A stretch of 64,000 nucleotides of DNA from Dethiosulfatarculus sandiegensis. Lineage in GTDB: Bacteria > Desulfobacterota > Desulfarculia > Desulfarculales > Desulfarculaceae. A program made the position numbers and the translations under genes. The stretch spans positions 1-64,000 of the forward strand of contig NZ_AZAC01000015.1 of the NCBI RefSeq assembly GCF_000931935.2, written 5' to 3'. Of the stretch, positions 1 to 8,694 are shown piece after piece (the first letter of the stretch is position 1; every line of letters starts with the position of its first letter). Under the pieces are notes generated by a model, which had not been told where the DNA came from, ran no database searches, and saw nothing but the letters and a program-made list of their open reading frames with translations.

Positions 1-203
1 CTCGTACTGACCACACGACTGTCAACCCGGTCAGGGGATCTGGAATATTTGGGAGCATTGCAGAGCCTATCTGCTTCAGCATCCAGTAAATCGTTTAAGG
101 TCTGCTCCACGGTGCCCCTGACCATTTCGTCCAAATGGCCTCGAAGCTTACCCTCGTCGATATGCACGACATGCCCGAGCTTTTTGGTGTTATCCTTGTC
201 CAA
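1..203 (-). pseudogene. IS256-family transposase, N-terminal fragment
   Basis: Reading leftward from a TTG at 203, the first 60 residues match the head of IS256-type transposases. The family-typical stretch TVEQTLNDLLDAEADRLC is present (residues 31-48), followed by a serine/arginine segment ending PDRVDSR. The family normally continues with an AGxYxR motif. Here that motif (G-Q-Y-E) is found only after a one-base shift at about position 13, so the copy seems frameshifted before it leaves the window. The rest of the element lies outside, and no terminal inverted repeat could be fixed. An intact copy with one sequencing error is the alternative. Family call is confident; pseudogene status is moderate. 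Confidence 0.7.
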
Positions 204-414
204 AGTGGTGGTCCTTTCGTCCGGTGTGAGTAATCTAAGCAACTCTCATTTCACCAGACGGAGGCCACCACCTCCTATTAAAAGCGAAAAATAGCGTACG
301 TTATCACTTGACGCCAGTAAACATAGGATGTTGTTTGAATAGTTAGCCATTCACTCGCTGTGGCTGCGAGGTTTTCTCAATAAATTAAAGTCTAAATGTA
401 ACTAAGTGCTATAA

Positions 415-1338
415 TTAATTTGAAGAATTAAATAGATATGGCTTTTTAATTCTCCATTTACTAAATAATTTTTTACCCCTTTTTAGTTGCTTTGAGGTCA
501 TTTCGCTTTCAACTTCATATATAGCATATTTTGCATCTATCTCATCATTTTGGGCTGCAAGTGAAAACCAAACATAGGCCAGGATTAAATTTTTAGGTAC
601 ACCAAGACCTTTATAGTACATATATGCGAGATTATTCTGTCCAACGCCGTCTCCCTGATTCGCCGCTTTAAGATACCATTCACGAGCTTTTTCATAACTT
701 TGTTGGATACCTAGTCCTTCATCATATAGATACCCCACTTGAGATTGAGCTTCAGGTAACCCTTTTGAGGCTGCTTTTAGTAATAGGCTAAAGGCTTTTT
801 TGTAGTTTTTTTCAACGCCTTCACCTTTAAAATACAGCATACCCAAATTATGTGCCGCATAAAGAGACCCTCTTGCTTCAGCTTCAGTATAATAGTGGAT
901 AGCTAATGAAAGGTCCTTAGTAACCCCTTTACCAAAGTCATAAATAAGACCAAGCATATATAGACTTGCTTTATTTTGATATTTACTGGAAATTTTATAC
1001 CATGTTAAAGCCTTTCTATAGTCGACTGGTACACCGTTTCCTGAATAATAAATATCACCTAAATAACCAGGTGCGAATTCATTGCCATTATTCGTAGATT
1101 TTTTTAACCATTCAATTGCACGTGTTGTATCTTTAATAACCCCATCACCATTCAGTAACCTAAGGCCCCAAAAGAATTGAGCTCTTGCGTCTCCCCTTTC
1201 TGCTTTAGCTTTAAGTCCTTTTAACTCTTCATTTACATGATCAGGTTCTGTAGCCAAGGTTGGGTTGGAGCAAAGGGGAGTCGTCAGTAAAACTACCAGA
1301 AATATCAGCATGATATTCGTTGAACGGCGTATTAGCAT
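415..1338 (-). CDS. Secreted Sel1-repeat (TPR-like) protein
   Basis: A 307-residue protein with a signal peptide (hydrophobic stretch about residues 8-29). It is built from about six tandem Sel1 repeats of roughly 36 residues between residues 50 and 280, with the usual pattern A..LG.LY..G.GV..D...A..WY.KAA. Sel1 repeats are helical protein-protein interaction scaffolds, often periplasmic or secreted in bacteria; no enzymatic domain is visible. The ATG is preceded by GAGGAA at suitable spacing. The gene is AT-rich compared with the rest of the window and lies next to a transposase fragment, which suggests acquired DNA. The repeat family is clear, but the partner and role are unknown. Confidence 0.8.
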   Translation of the reverse strand: MLIRRSTNIMLIFLVVLLTTPLCSNPTLATEPDHVNEELKGLKAKAERGDARAQFFWGLRLLNGDGVIKDTTRAIEWLKKSTNNGNEFAPGYLGDIYYSGNGVPVDYRKALTWYKISSKYQNKASLYMLGLIYDFGKGVTKDLSLAIHYYTEAEARGSLYAAHNLGMLYFKGEGVEKNYKKAFSLLLKAASKGLPEAQSQVGYLYDEGLGIQQSYEKAREWYLKAANQGDGVGQNNLAYMYYKGLGVPKNLILAYVWFSLAAQNDEIDAKYAIYEVESEMTSKQLKRGKKLFSKWRIKKPYLFNSSN

Positions 1339-1933
1339 TTCAATTCCTCAAGTATCTAAAACAGATAAGCATTTTGTTCAAGCAAGGTCTGGTGATACTA
1401 AATGCTCCATTATCTTACTAAAAATGATTTGGGATTTAAAGATTTGCTTTATTATTTGATGTCTAGAAACGCAATTTAATTTTATAATTTATCCATGGGG
1501 TCAAAATAAACTTAAAAACTAACCTGGGATTGAAGTTGGTAATATTTGTTTTGCATTTGCACTGTGTGGATTCTTACGATTAACTGATATTTAGTTTTGA
1601 CTTTATTATTATGTAAATTCGCACTGTTAAGCTTTTATTTATTGAATGATTACTCTTTCTGTCAATTAATATGAACTTCCAAAATACTGCTGGTTGCCCT
1701 GCCTGTGAAATTTGTTTTGAGTTAGCCTTTGATTTGATGTAATAAATTTATTAACTCAGCATTGAACGGATTCCCAGGTTATTTGATTATTATTTAATTA
1801 TAAGCTATTTGAAATGATTGCTATGCTGGAAGCTGAAAAGCAACCTGTGATTATTAAGAAATATTACTGTATTATCAATTAGATAGTTACGAGCGGTAAG
1901 CTGGAAACCATAGCCAATCATTTTGGGGGAAGT
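1339..1933. other. AT-rich intergenic region, no gene seen
   Basis: About 595 bases between the divergent Sel1-repeat gene and the first DUF2059-like gene. It is strongly AT-rich, with frequent stops in all frames. I see no convincing ORF, RNA gene or repeat. It must hold the promoters of both flanking genes, but none stands out against the AT background. Confidence 0.6.
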
Positions 1934-2434
1934 ATGCGTAAAATTTTATTGCTATCAGTCGGCTTTTTATTATTGTTTAATTTCATGGTTGTGCCTCAAA
2001 GCCTGTCCACAGAATCTCTTGATGATGCCAAGCAACTTGTCGAATTAATGCACTATAAAAAAGCCATTAATCAAATAATGCTCAAGACCTTTAGGCGTAC
2101 TGAAGAAGAATATGAAAAGCATTCCAAAATTAAGTCTGTGCCCATAAAAGCCCTTAAAATCACTGACGATTTAATGTATCAATTTTTTCTTGATAGGATG
2201 GAAAAACCAGGAGCATTAATCGATCAACTGGCTGCCGACTTGAGAAGTAGATTTACTGAACCTGAGATGAGAAAAATGATTGTTTTCTTTAAGACGCCTG
2301 TTGGCCAAAAATATTTAACCTCCAAAAGAGAGATAGACGCCTCAATCGGTAAAATTTATCTTTCATGGATGCAATCATTAAAAACCGAAGTTTATAGCCA
2401 TATTCAAAGTGGTTTAAGACAAAGAGGCTATTAA
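1934..2434 (+). CDS. DUF2059-like secreted protein, copy 1
   Basis: 166 residues with an N-terminal signal peptide (about residues 1-25) and a helical C-terminal region resembling DUF2059. This includes the segment LRSRFTEPEMRKMIVFFKTP followed by a short G..Y motif, typical of these small periplasmic proteins of unknown function. The ATG follows a strong GGGGGA ribosome site. A paralogue of the same size and layout lies 82 bases downstream with an almost identical leader, so the pair probably arose by tandem duplication and may be co-transcribed. AT-rich like its neighbours. The family assignment is by pattern only; the role is unknown. Confidence 0.65.
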   Translation: MRKILLLSVGFLLLFNFMVVPQSLSTESLDDAKQLVELMHYKKAINQIMLKTFRRTEEEYEKHSKIKSVPIKALKITDDLMYQFFLDRMEKPGALIDQLAADLRSRFTEPEMRKMIVFFKTPVGQKYLTSKREIDASIGKIYLSWMQSLKTEVYSHIQSGLRQRGY

Positions 2435-2516
2435 TTACATAAATTTTTTATAATTTGAATTATCTGAAGTTTGGTTTAATTGAATAAATAATGTAATTTC
2501 TGATTTTGGGGGGATC

Positions 2517-3026
2517 ATGTTCAAGAAAATAGTAGTGCTTTGCCTGTCTCTTCTCTTTCTGGCCTCGGCTCCTGTAGCTGCTGACGATAATAAACCTTCA
2601 AAAGCTGATCTTATTGAGATGTTTAAACTCTCAAATTTTGATCAAACTTTGCAGCAAATGACTACCATTACAGTTAAGAGCATAATCCAACTTTTGAAAA
2701 ATAACGACAAGAGACATGATCAAGTATTACCGGAACGGAATTATCAAGTGCTTGAAAAGGGTGTCTATGATTTTATACTTAAAAAAACATATGTTTCTGG
2801 TGGGCTAATTGACCAAATAATTCCAATATATCAAAAATATTGGACAAAGGAAGATGTGCAATTACAAATTAAATACCTTAAAACCCCCAGCGCTCAAAGG
2901 ATCATGCGTACAACACCCATGATAATGCAAGAGTCATTTCTAAAAGGCCAGATGTATTTTAAGTCCTTAGTGCCGGAAATACAGGAACTGGCTAAGGAGA
3001 TTGTAAAAGAATTAAAATCACAATAA
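2517..3026 (+). CDS. DUF2059-like secreted protein, copy 2
   Basis: 169 residues with a signal peptide ending near ASAPVAADD (residues 17-25). The body follows the same plan as the preceding gene: a segment with D..LQQM, then a C-terminal YQKYWTKEDVQLQIKYLKTP block equivalent to the DUF2059 core of copy 1. It is preceded by a G-rich ribosome site (GGGGGGA). The two copies are clearly diverged in sequence, so the duplication is not recent. Likely periplasmic; function not known. Confidence 0.65.
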   Translation: MFKKIVVLCLSLLFLASAPVAADDNKPSKADLIEMFKLSNFDQTLQQMTTITVKSIIQLLKNNDKRHDQVLPERNYQVLEKGVYDFILKKTYVSGGLIDQIIPIYQKYWTKEDVQLQIKYLKTPSAQRIMRTTPMIMQESFLKGQMYFKSLVPEIQELAKEIVKELKSQ

Positions 3027-3154
3027 AATTTTTTCAAAAAAGGCTATTGGTAAATACATTTTTATTGCATAGTTATTAGTATTCAATTGAAAATCATCAG
3101 GGATTTTTTCGCCAACAAACTTCTGAAAACTGTGAGAAGTTATTACCTGACATT

Positions 3155-3197
3155 AAAACACAACCGGGACCTGGTTTCCAGGCCCGGTTGTGTTTTT
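3155..3197. terminator. Bidirectional rho-independent terminator
   Basis: AAAACACAACCGGG pairs with CCCGGTTGTGTTTTT around a 14-base loop. A T-run on one strand and an A-run on the other allow it to stop both the DUF2059-like pair (plus strand) and the CODH operon (minus strand). Confidence 0.85.
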
Positions 3198-3209
3198 CCT
3201 CGCCTCTAA

Positions 3210-5108
3210 TTACTTGACTTCCCTGGCATCCAACCCCAGTTCTTTACGCTTCTTTTCTATATGCGCCCTTATTAACAGGGCTGCCTTATCCGGGTCCGGT
3301 TCCACGTCAAAAGTAGCGCCTATCACATCATCCAGACCCTTGGTCAAAAGACCCACCACATTCATGCTGCCGGTAATGGGAGGCATGACACCCAAGACCG
3401 TATAAACTCCTGAGGCTACAAAATATACCCCAATGGAGACAGCTTTTTCCGAGTACCATTCCGGTGCGGCTCCGGCCAGGGGCAGGGCGCTTATATCCAC
3501 TCCCAGGGCATCGGCCAGGGCTCCGGCCAGAACCAGTATGCGGGAGTTGTCCACGCAACTGCCCACGTGCAACACCGGCGGGATGCCCAGGGCCTGACAG
3601 ATCTCCTTGAGTCCCGGGCCAGCCAGCTCCGCCGCCTCCGGCAGCTTAAGGCCCGCCTTGGCATTGGCCACCGCGGCGCAGCCCGTATCCAGCACCAGGA
3701 TATCGTTTTCTATCAGCCGTTTGGTCAGCTCCACATGGCCCAGGTCGTGCTTGATTTTGGGGTTGTTACAACCCACCACCCCGACTGCTCCCCTGATCTT
3801 GCCTGCCTTGATGGCTTCGATTAAAGGTGTGGGCGTGCCTCCCAGGGCCTCCAGGATCGCCTCCACGGAAAACCCGCCGTACATCTCCACCGGCTCCACC
3901 GGCAGATAGACCTTGTCCGGGTTGCGCAGTTCATAGTTTTCCACAGCCTCCTTGACCAGTTCCCTGGCCAGGTCAAGGGCGATCTCCGGGTGGAACTCCC
4001 TGTGCTCCATCTGGGGGAATCCGGCCTTGTCGCTGGTGGAGATCATTTTGGTGTGATAGCAGGTGGCTACCGAGCCCAAAGAGGGCATTATGCACTGGTA
4101 GTCCACTATCATCATCTCCACCGCGCCGGTGACCAGGGTCAGTTCGCTCATCAGGTGGTTTCCGGCCATGGGGATGCCGTGGCGCATCAAAAGTTCATTA
4201 CCCGTACAGCACAGCCCCACCAGGTTTATGCCCTTGGCCCCTTTTTGTTCGGCCAGGGCCAAAAGATCCGGGTCAGAGGCTGCCAGGGTTATGGTCTCAC
4301 TCACCACCGGGTTGTGGCCGTGCACTATGATATTGACCTGGTCTTCTTTGAGCACCCCCAGGTTGACCTGGGATTTAGTGGGCTTGGGCACCCCAAATAG
4401 GATGTCGCTGACCTCGGTTGCGATCAGTGAGCCGCCCCAGCCGTCACTGAGCGCGTTTCTCACCCCATGCAGGCACAGCCTCACCCAGTCGTTATCAACG
4501 CCCATATGGGTGCGGTGCATCATTTCGCTGGTCTCCCGGTCCACCCCCCGGGGCATGACCCCCAGTTTTTCCCAGAGCTCGAGTCTGGGGTCAGGCGCAC
4601 GGTTAACCATGGTCAGACGCTCCTGCCTGGTGCCGTATTCCTCTTCCATGGCGTGGGCCAGGTCCGCGGCCAGCTCGGTATCTGATTTGCCTTCTATCTC
4701 AAGGCCATAAACCCCGGCCAGGGTTCTGAGTTTTTCCGGAGAACCGATCTTGTAGCCCGGAGCCTTGCCCTGGGCCACCTTGGCGAGCACCTCCACCAGG
4801 TCCCGGCCATGGTCCGAGTGGGCCGCTGCTCCGGCCGCAACCATGCGCCCCAGGTTTCTGGCCACTATGATATCCGCATCCGCTCCACAGGCCCCCCGGC
4901 TGGGCCCTTCGCCAAAGGGATCGATGCGGCAGGGGCCCATGGCGCAGATGCGACAGGAAAGCCCCATCTCACAAAAACCGCAATGGGGCTGCTGTGCTTC
5001 AAAACGTTCCCAAACGGTCTCCACCTGGTCGTGGGCAGCCTTTTCCAAAAGCAGCTGCCCGTCCTTGGTTGTGGTCAACTTGGAGAAATCTTTTTTAAAC
5101 TGGCTCAT
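3210..5108 (-). CDS. cooS: Anaerobic (Ni-Fe) carbon-monoxide dehydrogenase catalytic subunit
   Basis: 632 residues, the usual CooS length. The enzyme interconverts CO and CO2 at a Ni-Fe-S C-cluster and passes electrons through B- and D-clusters. The N-terminal metal motif contains Cys 43, 46, 52, 55, 60 and 74. The Cys43-x2-Cys46 spacing resembles the Desulfovibrio vulgaris enzyme, in which the D-cluster is [2Fe-2S]. C-cluster ligand motifs are visible: HGHNP (His), GLCCTGNE, DYQC, VGCNNP, DTGCAA and HVGSC (Cys). It is the last gene of a three-gene operon after the FNOR and cooF, 25 bases downstream of cooF. No acetyl-CoA synthase genes are nearby, so it looks like a monofunctional CODH. The cooC maturase and cooA sensor are not in the window. 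Confidence 0.97.
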   Translation of the reverse strand: MSQFKKDFSKLTTTKDGQLLLEKAAHDQVETVWERFEAQQPHCGFCEMGLSCRICAMGPCRIDPFGEGPSRGACGADADIIVARNLGRMVAAGAAAHSDHGRDLVEVLAKVAQGKAPGYKIGSPEKLRTLAGVYGLEIEGKSDTELAADLAHAMEEEYGTRQERLTMVNRAPDPRLELWEKLGVMPRGVDRETSEMMHRTHMGVDNDWVRLCLHGVRNALSDGWGGSLIATEVSDILFGVPKPTKSQVNLGVLKEDQVNIIVHGHNPVVSETITLAASDPDLLALAEQKGAKGINLVGLCCTGNELLMRHGIPMAGNHLMSELTLVTGAVEMMIVDYQCIMPSLGSVATCYHTKMISTSDKAGFPQMEHREFHPEIALDLARELVKEAVENYELRNPDKVYLPVEPVEMYGGFSVEAILEALGGTPTPLIEAIKAGKIRGAVGVVGCNNPKIKHDLGHVELTKRLIENDILVLDTGCAAVANAKAGLKLPEAAELAGPGLKEICQALGIPPVLHVGSCVDNSRILVLAGALADALGVDISALPLAGAAPEWYSEKAVSIGVYFVASGVYTVLGVMPPITGSMNVVGLLTKGLDDVIGATFDVEPDPDKAALLIRAHIEKKRKELGLDAREVK

Positions 5109-5133
5109 GGCTCATATTCCTCCCAAACCGCGT

Positions 5134-5736
5134 TCAGCGGGTCTCAAGGTCCTTCAGGGACCGCTTGTGGGCACTTTGCAGCTCAAATCCAGGGGCAGGA
5201 GGCAGGGGCGCCTCCCCTTGGGAAAGGGTGGCCTGGGCCACTTGATCTGTTTTGGCCTTTTGAGCCAGGGCGGAATCCTCAAAGGTGAGGGCTCCGGCCT
5301 TGCAGGCCTCCACACAGGCAGGGATCATGCCCTGTTCCCGGCGTTCCAGGCAGTTGTCGCATTTAACGGCCACCACCTTGCCCGGAGGGGCAAAGGGGTC
5401 TTCATGATAGCGCAAAACCCCAAAGGGACAGGCCATGGCGCAGGATGCGCAGTTGATGCAGATTTCAGGCTTGATCAGGACAGTATTGGTCTTGGGGTCT
5501 CTGAAGATGGCTCCTGGCAGGCAGGCCAGCATACAGGGGGCGGGGTCGCAATGACGGCAGCGGTTGGGAAAGCCTTCGTCAAAAAGACCCTTGCCCACAT
5601 GGATGCGGGGTTTGGGTTGGGGTTTTTCCAAGGTTGCAGCAAAAAGGCTTTTACTCTGAGAATGGGCTGTGGCGCAGGCCAGGGTGCACTGCATGCAACC
5701 CACGCACCTTTCAGGGTGCACTATAACTTGGTTCAT
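5134..5736 (-). CDS. cooF: CooF-like polyferredoxin, CODH electron carrier
   Basis: 200 residues with four [4Fe-4S] cysteine sets: Cys 11/14/17/21, 60/63/68/72, 93/96/99/103 and 126/129/141/145. This is the standard plan of CooF/HycB-type iron-sulfur subunits. It lies between the FNOR and cooS on the same strand and should carry electrons from CODH to the FAD oxidoreductase. The Gln/Pro/Ala-rich tail after residue 150 looks unstructured. It is clearly similar to the ferredoxin at 39022-39465, with the same first Cys spacing and the shared head SHSKSKD/AHSQSKS. Confidence 0.92.
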   Translation of the reverse strand: MNQVIVHPERCVGCMQCTLACATAHSQSKSLFAATLEKPQPKPRIHVGKGLFDEGFPNRCRHCDPAPCMLACLPGAIFRDPKTNTVLIKPEICINCASCAMACPFGVLRYHEDPFAPPGKVVAVKCDNCLERREQGMIPACVEACKAGALTFEDSALAQKAKTDQVAQATLSQGEAPLPPAPGFELQSAHKRSLKDLETR

Positions 5737-5785
5737 AAGACAAGCCTCCAGACTGAGTGTTGGCTTAACTTTATTTAAAACCGGT

Positions 5786-7048
5786 TCAAAAAACGGGTCT
5801 GGGAAGGGGCCTGATGGTGCTGATCAGGCTGCCGTAATTAAATCCGGGTTCAAGCAGGTCGGCGGGGTCCATGGGCAGGTCGGCCTGATTTTTTATCAGG
5901 CTCAAGAGCACACCGCCCTGTTCCACATTGCCCACCAGGGCCATTCCCACCAGTCGGTTTTCCTTCAGCACCAGCCTGGCATAGCTGGTCTGGTCATATC
6001 CCAGCCGGGAAATAACCTGAAAGCCCGGATCAGTGGGCGGGTTCACCATGCCGCCGGTCATGACATCCAGATCAAACACCCGCATGACGTTGCGCCCCAT
6101 GCCCCCGGCATAAGCGGTTTTGCGTCCGGCCATGTTCATTCCGGCCAGGCGTCCCTGTTCCGCGGCCACCGGCCAGATGGCGTTGACCCAGGTTGACCTG
6201 TGCACCAGGTCCCAGGCCTGGGCCACGTCTCCGGCTGCGTACACGCCCGGGCTGTTGGTCTCAAGAAAGCGGTCCACCAAAAGGCCCAGGTCGGTTTCAA
6301 GGCCGCTTTTCCGGGCAAAATCAAGGGTGGGTGAAACACCCTTGCCTATCACCACCAGATCACAGTCCAGGGAGGAGCCGTCTTTTAAGTGCGCTGTTTT
6401 CACCCAGCCCTTTTCTCCGGAAAAGGCCTCGACAAAAGCGCCTACGCTTACCGTGAGTCCCTTTTCCAAAAGTTTTTTCAGCACGATTTTCCCAGCTGTT
6501 TCATCCAGTTGCATGGAAAGGGGATGGCCGGAGCTGATCAGCATATGAACCGCTATGCCGCGGAGCATAAGCCCATAGGCGGCCTTGAACCCCACCAGGC
6601 CTCCGCCCAGGACCAAGGCCTTTTTGCAGGTGGCGATGTTCTGCAAAAGCCCTGCGACCTGATCCCTGTTGCGCATGAAATGAATACCGGCCAGATCGGT
6701 TCCTTGCGCCTTGATCGGCCTGGGGTCTGCTCCTGTAGCTATGAGCAGCCGGTCATAGGAGATTTGCGCACCGCTTTTGGTGAAAACCGTCTTGGTTTGC
6801 AAATCAATGGAGGCGGCTTCATCTCCGGAGAGCACTTTTGCCCCCAGGTTTTCATAAAAATTTTGGTTTCTGATAAAGATTTCGGAATTCCGGGCCAGCC
6901 CGGCCAATACCAGGCTGATCATGGGTCGGCTGTAAGGCAAGTGGGGTTCTTTGCTGATAAAGGTGATCTGCGCGGAAGGGTCCAGGTAACGGATCGCTTC
7001 AGCCGCGGATACACCTGCAATGCCGTTTCCGCAAATGACGTGCTTCAT
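5786..7048 (-). CDS. CODH-associated FAD/NAD(P) oxidoreductase (FNOR)
   Basis: A pyridine-nucleotide-disulfide oxidoreductase-type flavoprotein of about 420 residues. The N-terminal FAD fold begins CGNGIAGVSAAEAI, the NAD(P) fold is at VLGGGLVGFKAAYGL, and GVYAAGDVAQ is the second FAD motif. I place the start at ATG 7048, which follows GGAAGGA, rather than at the longer reading from 7108, whose first 20 residues match nothing. CooS-CooF-FNOR operons are a known arrangement thought to reduce NAD(P)+ with CO-derived electrons. Gene order here is FNOR, cooF, cooS. It is paralogous to the oxidoreductase at 39458-40747 (shared S.EP...YSRP.IS..LAG). Substrate specificity for NAD or NADP cannot be read. 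Confidence 0.9.
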   Translation of the reverse strand: MKHVICGNGIAGVSAAEAIRYLDPSAQITFISKEPHLPYSRPMISLVLAGLARNSEIFIRNQNFYENLGAKVLSGDEAASIDLQTKTVFTKSGAQISYDRLLIATGADPRPIKAQGTDLAGIHFMRNRDQVAGLLQNIATCKKALVLGGGLVGFKAAYGLMLRGIAVHMLISSGHPLSMQLDETAGKIVLKKLLEKGLTVSVGAFVEAFSGEKGWVKTAHLKDGSSLDCDLVVIGKGVSPTLDFARKSGLETDLGLLVDRFLETNSPGVYAAGDVAQAWDLVHRSTWVNAIWPVAAEQGRLAGMNMAGRKTAYAGGMGRNVMRVFDLDVMTGGMVNPPTDPGFQVISRLGYDQTSYARLVLKENRLVGMALVGNVEQGGVLLSLIKNQADLPMDPADLLEPGFNYGSLISTIRPLPRPVF

Positions 7049-7129
7049 GCTCCGTCCTTCCAGTGACGGTTTTGGATAACACATTGCAATCAAAGTTATT
7101 TTGCTCAATTTTTGGGAACCGTCATAGAG

Positions 7130-7159
7130 ATATTGGCATTTTCCCTAAGAACCTGTCAA
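7130..7159 (-). promoter_or_regulatory. Sigma-70-type promoter of the CODH operon
   Basis: On the minus strand TTGACA (7154-7159) is followed after 18 bases by CAATAT (7130-7135), about 80 bases upstream of the FNOR start. The -35 is perfect and the -10 is good. I did not recognise a CooA/CRP site beside it. Confidence 0.6.
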
Positions 7160-7333
7160 GTATAGGGGGTAAAAGACACGTAGATGGTGCCACTGGATCA
7201 AATTGCCCGGGCAGTCTATAATCATCTCTATTATTGAGATAAAACCGGCCGACAGGGGCTAAAAGGGAAGAAAGATAAGTTGAAAAGCCGGCCAGGACTC
7301 GAGGGTGACAAAAATACCCGAGGAGGCGCGAAA

Positions 7334-8611
7334 ATGAGCGGTAGGGCAGGGGAGTTGTTACGGGAGTTCAAGGGCGATGACTATGCTTATGGTTTGGGTG
7401 TGCTGGAGAAAACAGGCGAGCTGACCGCCCAACTCGGCAAAAGGGCCCTTTTTGTGGGACACATTCATTCTGAGTGGTTTAAACCCTGGCAGGAAAGGGT
7501 GCTGAAATCTCTTAAAGAAGCAGGGGTCGAGATTGTGGACATGGCGCGAGGCGTGGCCCCCAATGCACCCTTTGTGGATGTTTATCGGCTTCATTCTCAT
7601 ATTATACACAAAAAGCCGGATGTCATTGTGGTCATGGGCGGAGGCTCCAGCATAGACGCTGTCAAATGCGCTTCCTGCCTGGCTGCCTTGGGGGATGTCA
7701 CCCCCGAGATAGACCCCTTCTTTGGCCTGGGGCAGGTCACAAAACTGTGTAAGGAGCATAATCGCAAGGTTCTGCCTGTGGTGGCGATTATGACTGCGGC
7801 CAGCTCAGCGGCTCATCTCACCAAATATTCCAATGTTACGGATATATTTGCCGGGCAGAAGATGTTGATTGTAGACAATGCCGTAACCCCGCCCAAGGCG
7901 GTCTTTGATTATGAAATCACTACCAGCCAGCCCCTTTCCCTGACCCAGGACGGGGCTTTGGACAGCATCGGCCACCTGGTGGAGGTTTATTTCGGAGCCG
8001 GGCCCGAAATCGAGGAAAAAACCAGGCAGATCTGTGAAACCGGGCTTGACCTTATCATCTCCGGCCTTCTGGAAGCCAAGGATGACCCGGAGAGCGATCA
8101 GGCCAGGTTGAAGCTGGGGCTGGGCTCGGACCTGGGCGGTTACGCCATCATGGTCGGCGGCACCAGCGGACCTCATCTGAACAGCTTTTCTCTGGTCGAT
8201 GTCTTGAGCCACGGCCGGGCCTGCGCGGTGATGAATCCCTACTACACCATCTTTTTCGCTCCGGCCATTGAGGATAAGCTCCGGGTGGTGGGAGAGGTTT
8301 ATCGGAAACACGGGTTTGTGGACCAGGACCTGGATAAACTGAGCGGACGCGCCTTGGGTGTGGCAGTGGCCAGGGCGATGATAGGCCTCAGCAAGGCCAT
8401 TGGCTTCCCCACCAGGCTCAAAGAAGTCGAGGGGATGACGGACGAGCATATTGAACGCTGTTTGGGCGCAGCCAAAAAACCCCAAATGGATACCAAGCTC
8501 AGGAATATGCCCGTGCCCCTGCGCACCGACATGGTGGATGAGTTCATGGGCCCGGTGCTTAAGGCTGCCTGGGATGGTGATTTTCAGCACATACGTAATT
8601 TTACAAGTTAA
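7334..8611 (+). CDS. Iron-containing alcohol dehydrogenase
   Basis: About 425 residues of the Fe-dependent (group III) alcohol dehydrogenase family, which interconverts alcohols and aldehydes with NAD(P). The nucleotide motif is VVMGGGSSIDAVK. The metal site is marked by the family-typical DGALDSIGHLVEVY (Asp, His) and by SLVDVLSHGRA (His). The start at ATG 7334 is chosen because AGGAGG lies seven bases before it; an upstream in-frame codon at 7280 lacks such a site. It is transcribed away from the CODH operon with 285 bases between them, so co-regulation is possible but not shown. A terminator follows. The physiological substrate is unknown. Confidence 0.92.
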   Translation: MSGRAGELLREFKGDDYAYGLGVLEKTGELTAQLGKRALFVGHIHSEWFKPWQERVLKSLKEAGVEIVDMARGVAPNAPFVDVYRLHSHIIHKKPDVIVVMGGGSSIDAVKCASCLAALGDVTPEIDPFFGLGQVTKLCKEHNRKVLPVVAIMTAASSAAHLTKYSNVTDIFAGQKMLIVDNAVTPPKAVFDYEITTSQPLSLTQDGALDSIGHLVEVYFGAGPEIEEKTRQICETGLDLIISGLLEAKDDPESDQARLKLGLGSDLGGYAIMVGGTSGPHLNSFSLVDVLSHGRACAVMNPYYTIFFAPAIEDKLRVVGEVYRKHGFVDQDLDKLSGRALGVAVARAMIGLSKAIGFPTRLKEVEGMTDEHIERCLGAAKKPQMDTKLRNMPVPLRTDMVDEFMGPVLKAAWDGDFQHIRNFTS

Positions 8612-8632
8612 TACGATTGATTGATAAATTTT

Positions 8633-8670
8633 AAGCCCTGGCCGTTATTGAAATCGGCCGGGGCTTTTTA
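8633..8670 (+). terminator. Rho-independent terminator after the alcohol dehydrogenase
   Basis: AAGCCCTGGCCG pairs with CGGCCGGGGCTT (one T-G pair) and is followed by TTTT. Confidence 0.85.
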
Positions 8671-8694
8671 ATTGCGGATCTTGGTCAGGCGTCT

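Noticed and set aside
3155..3197. Part of a repeat family or CRISPR-like unit
   Set aside because: A single hairpin with T-runs on both sides; terminator explains it and no second copy was seen.
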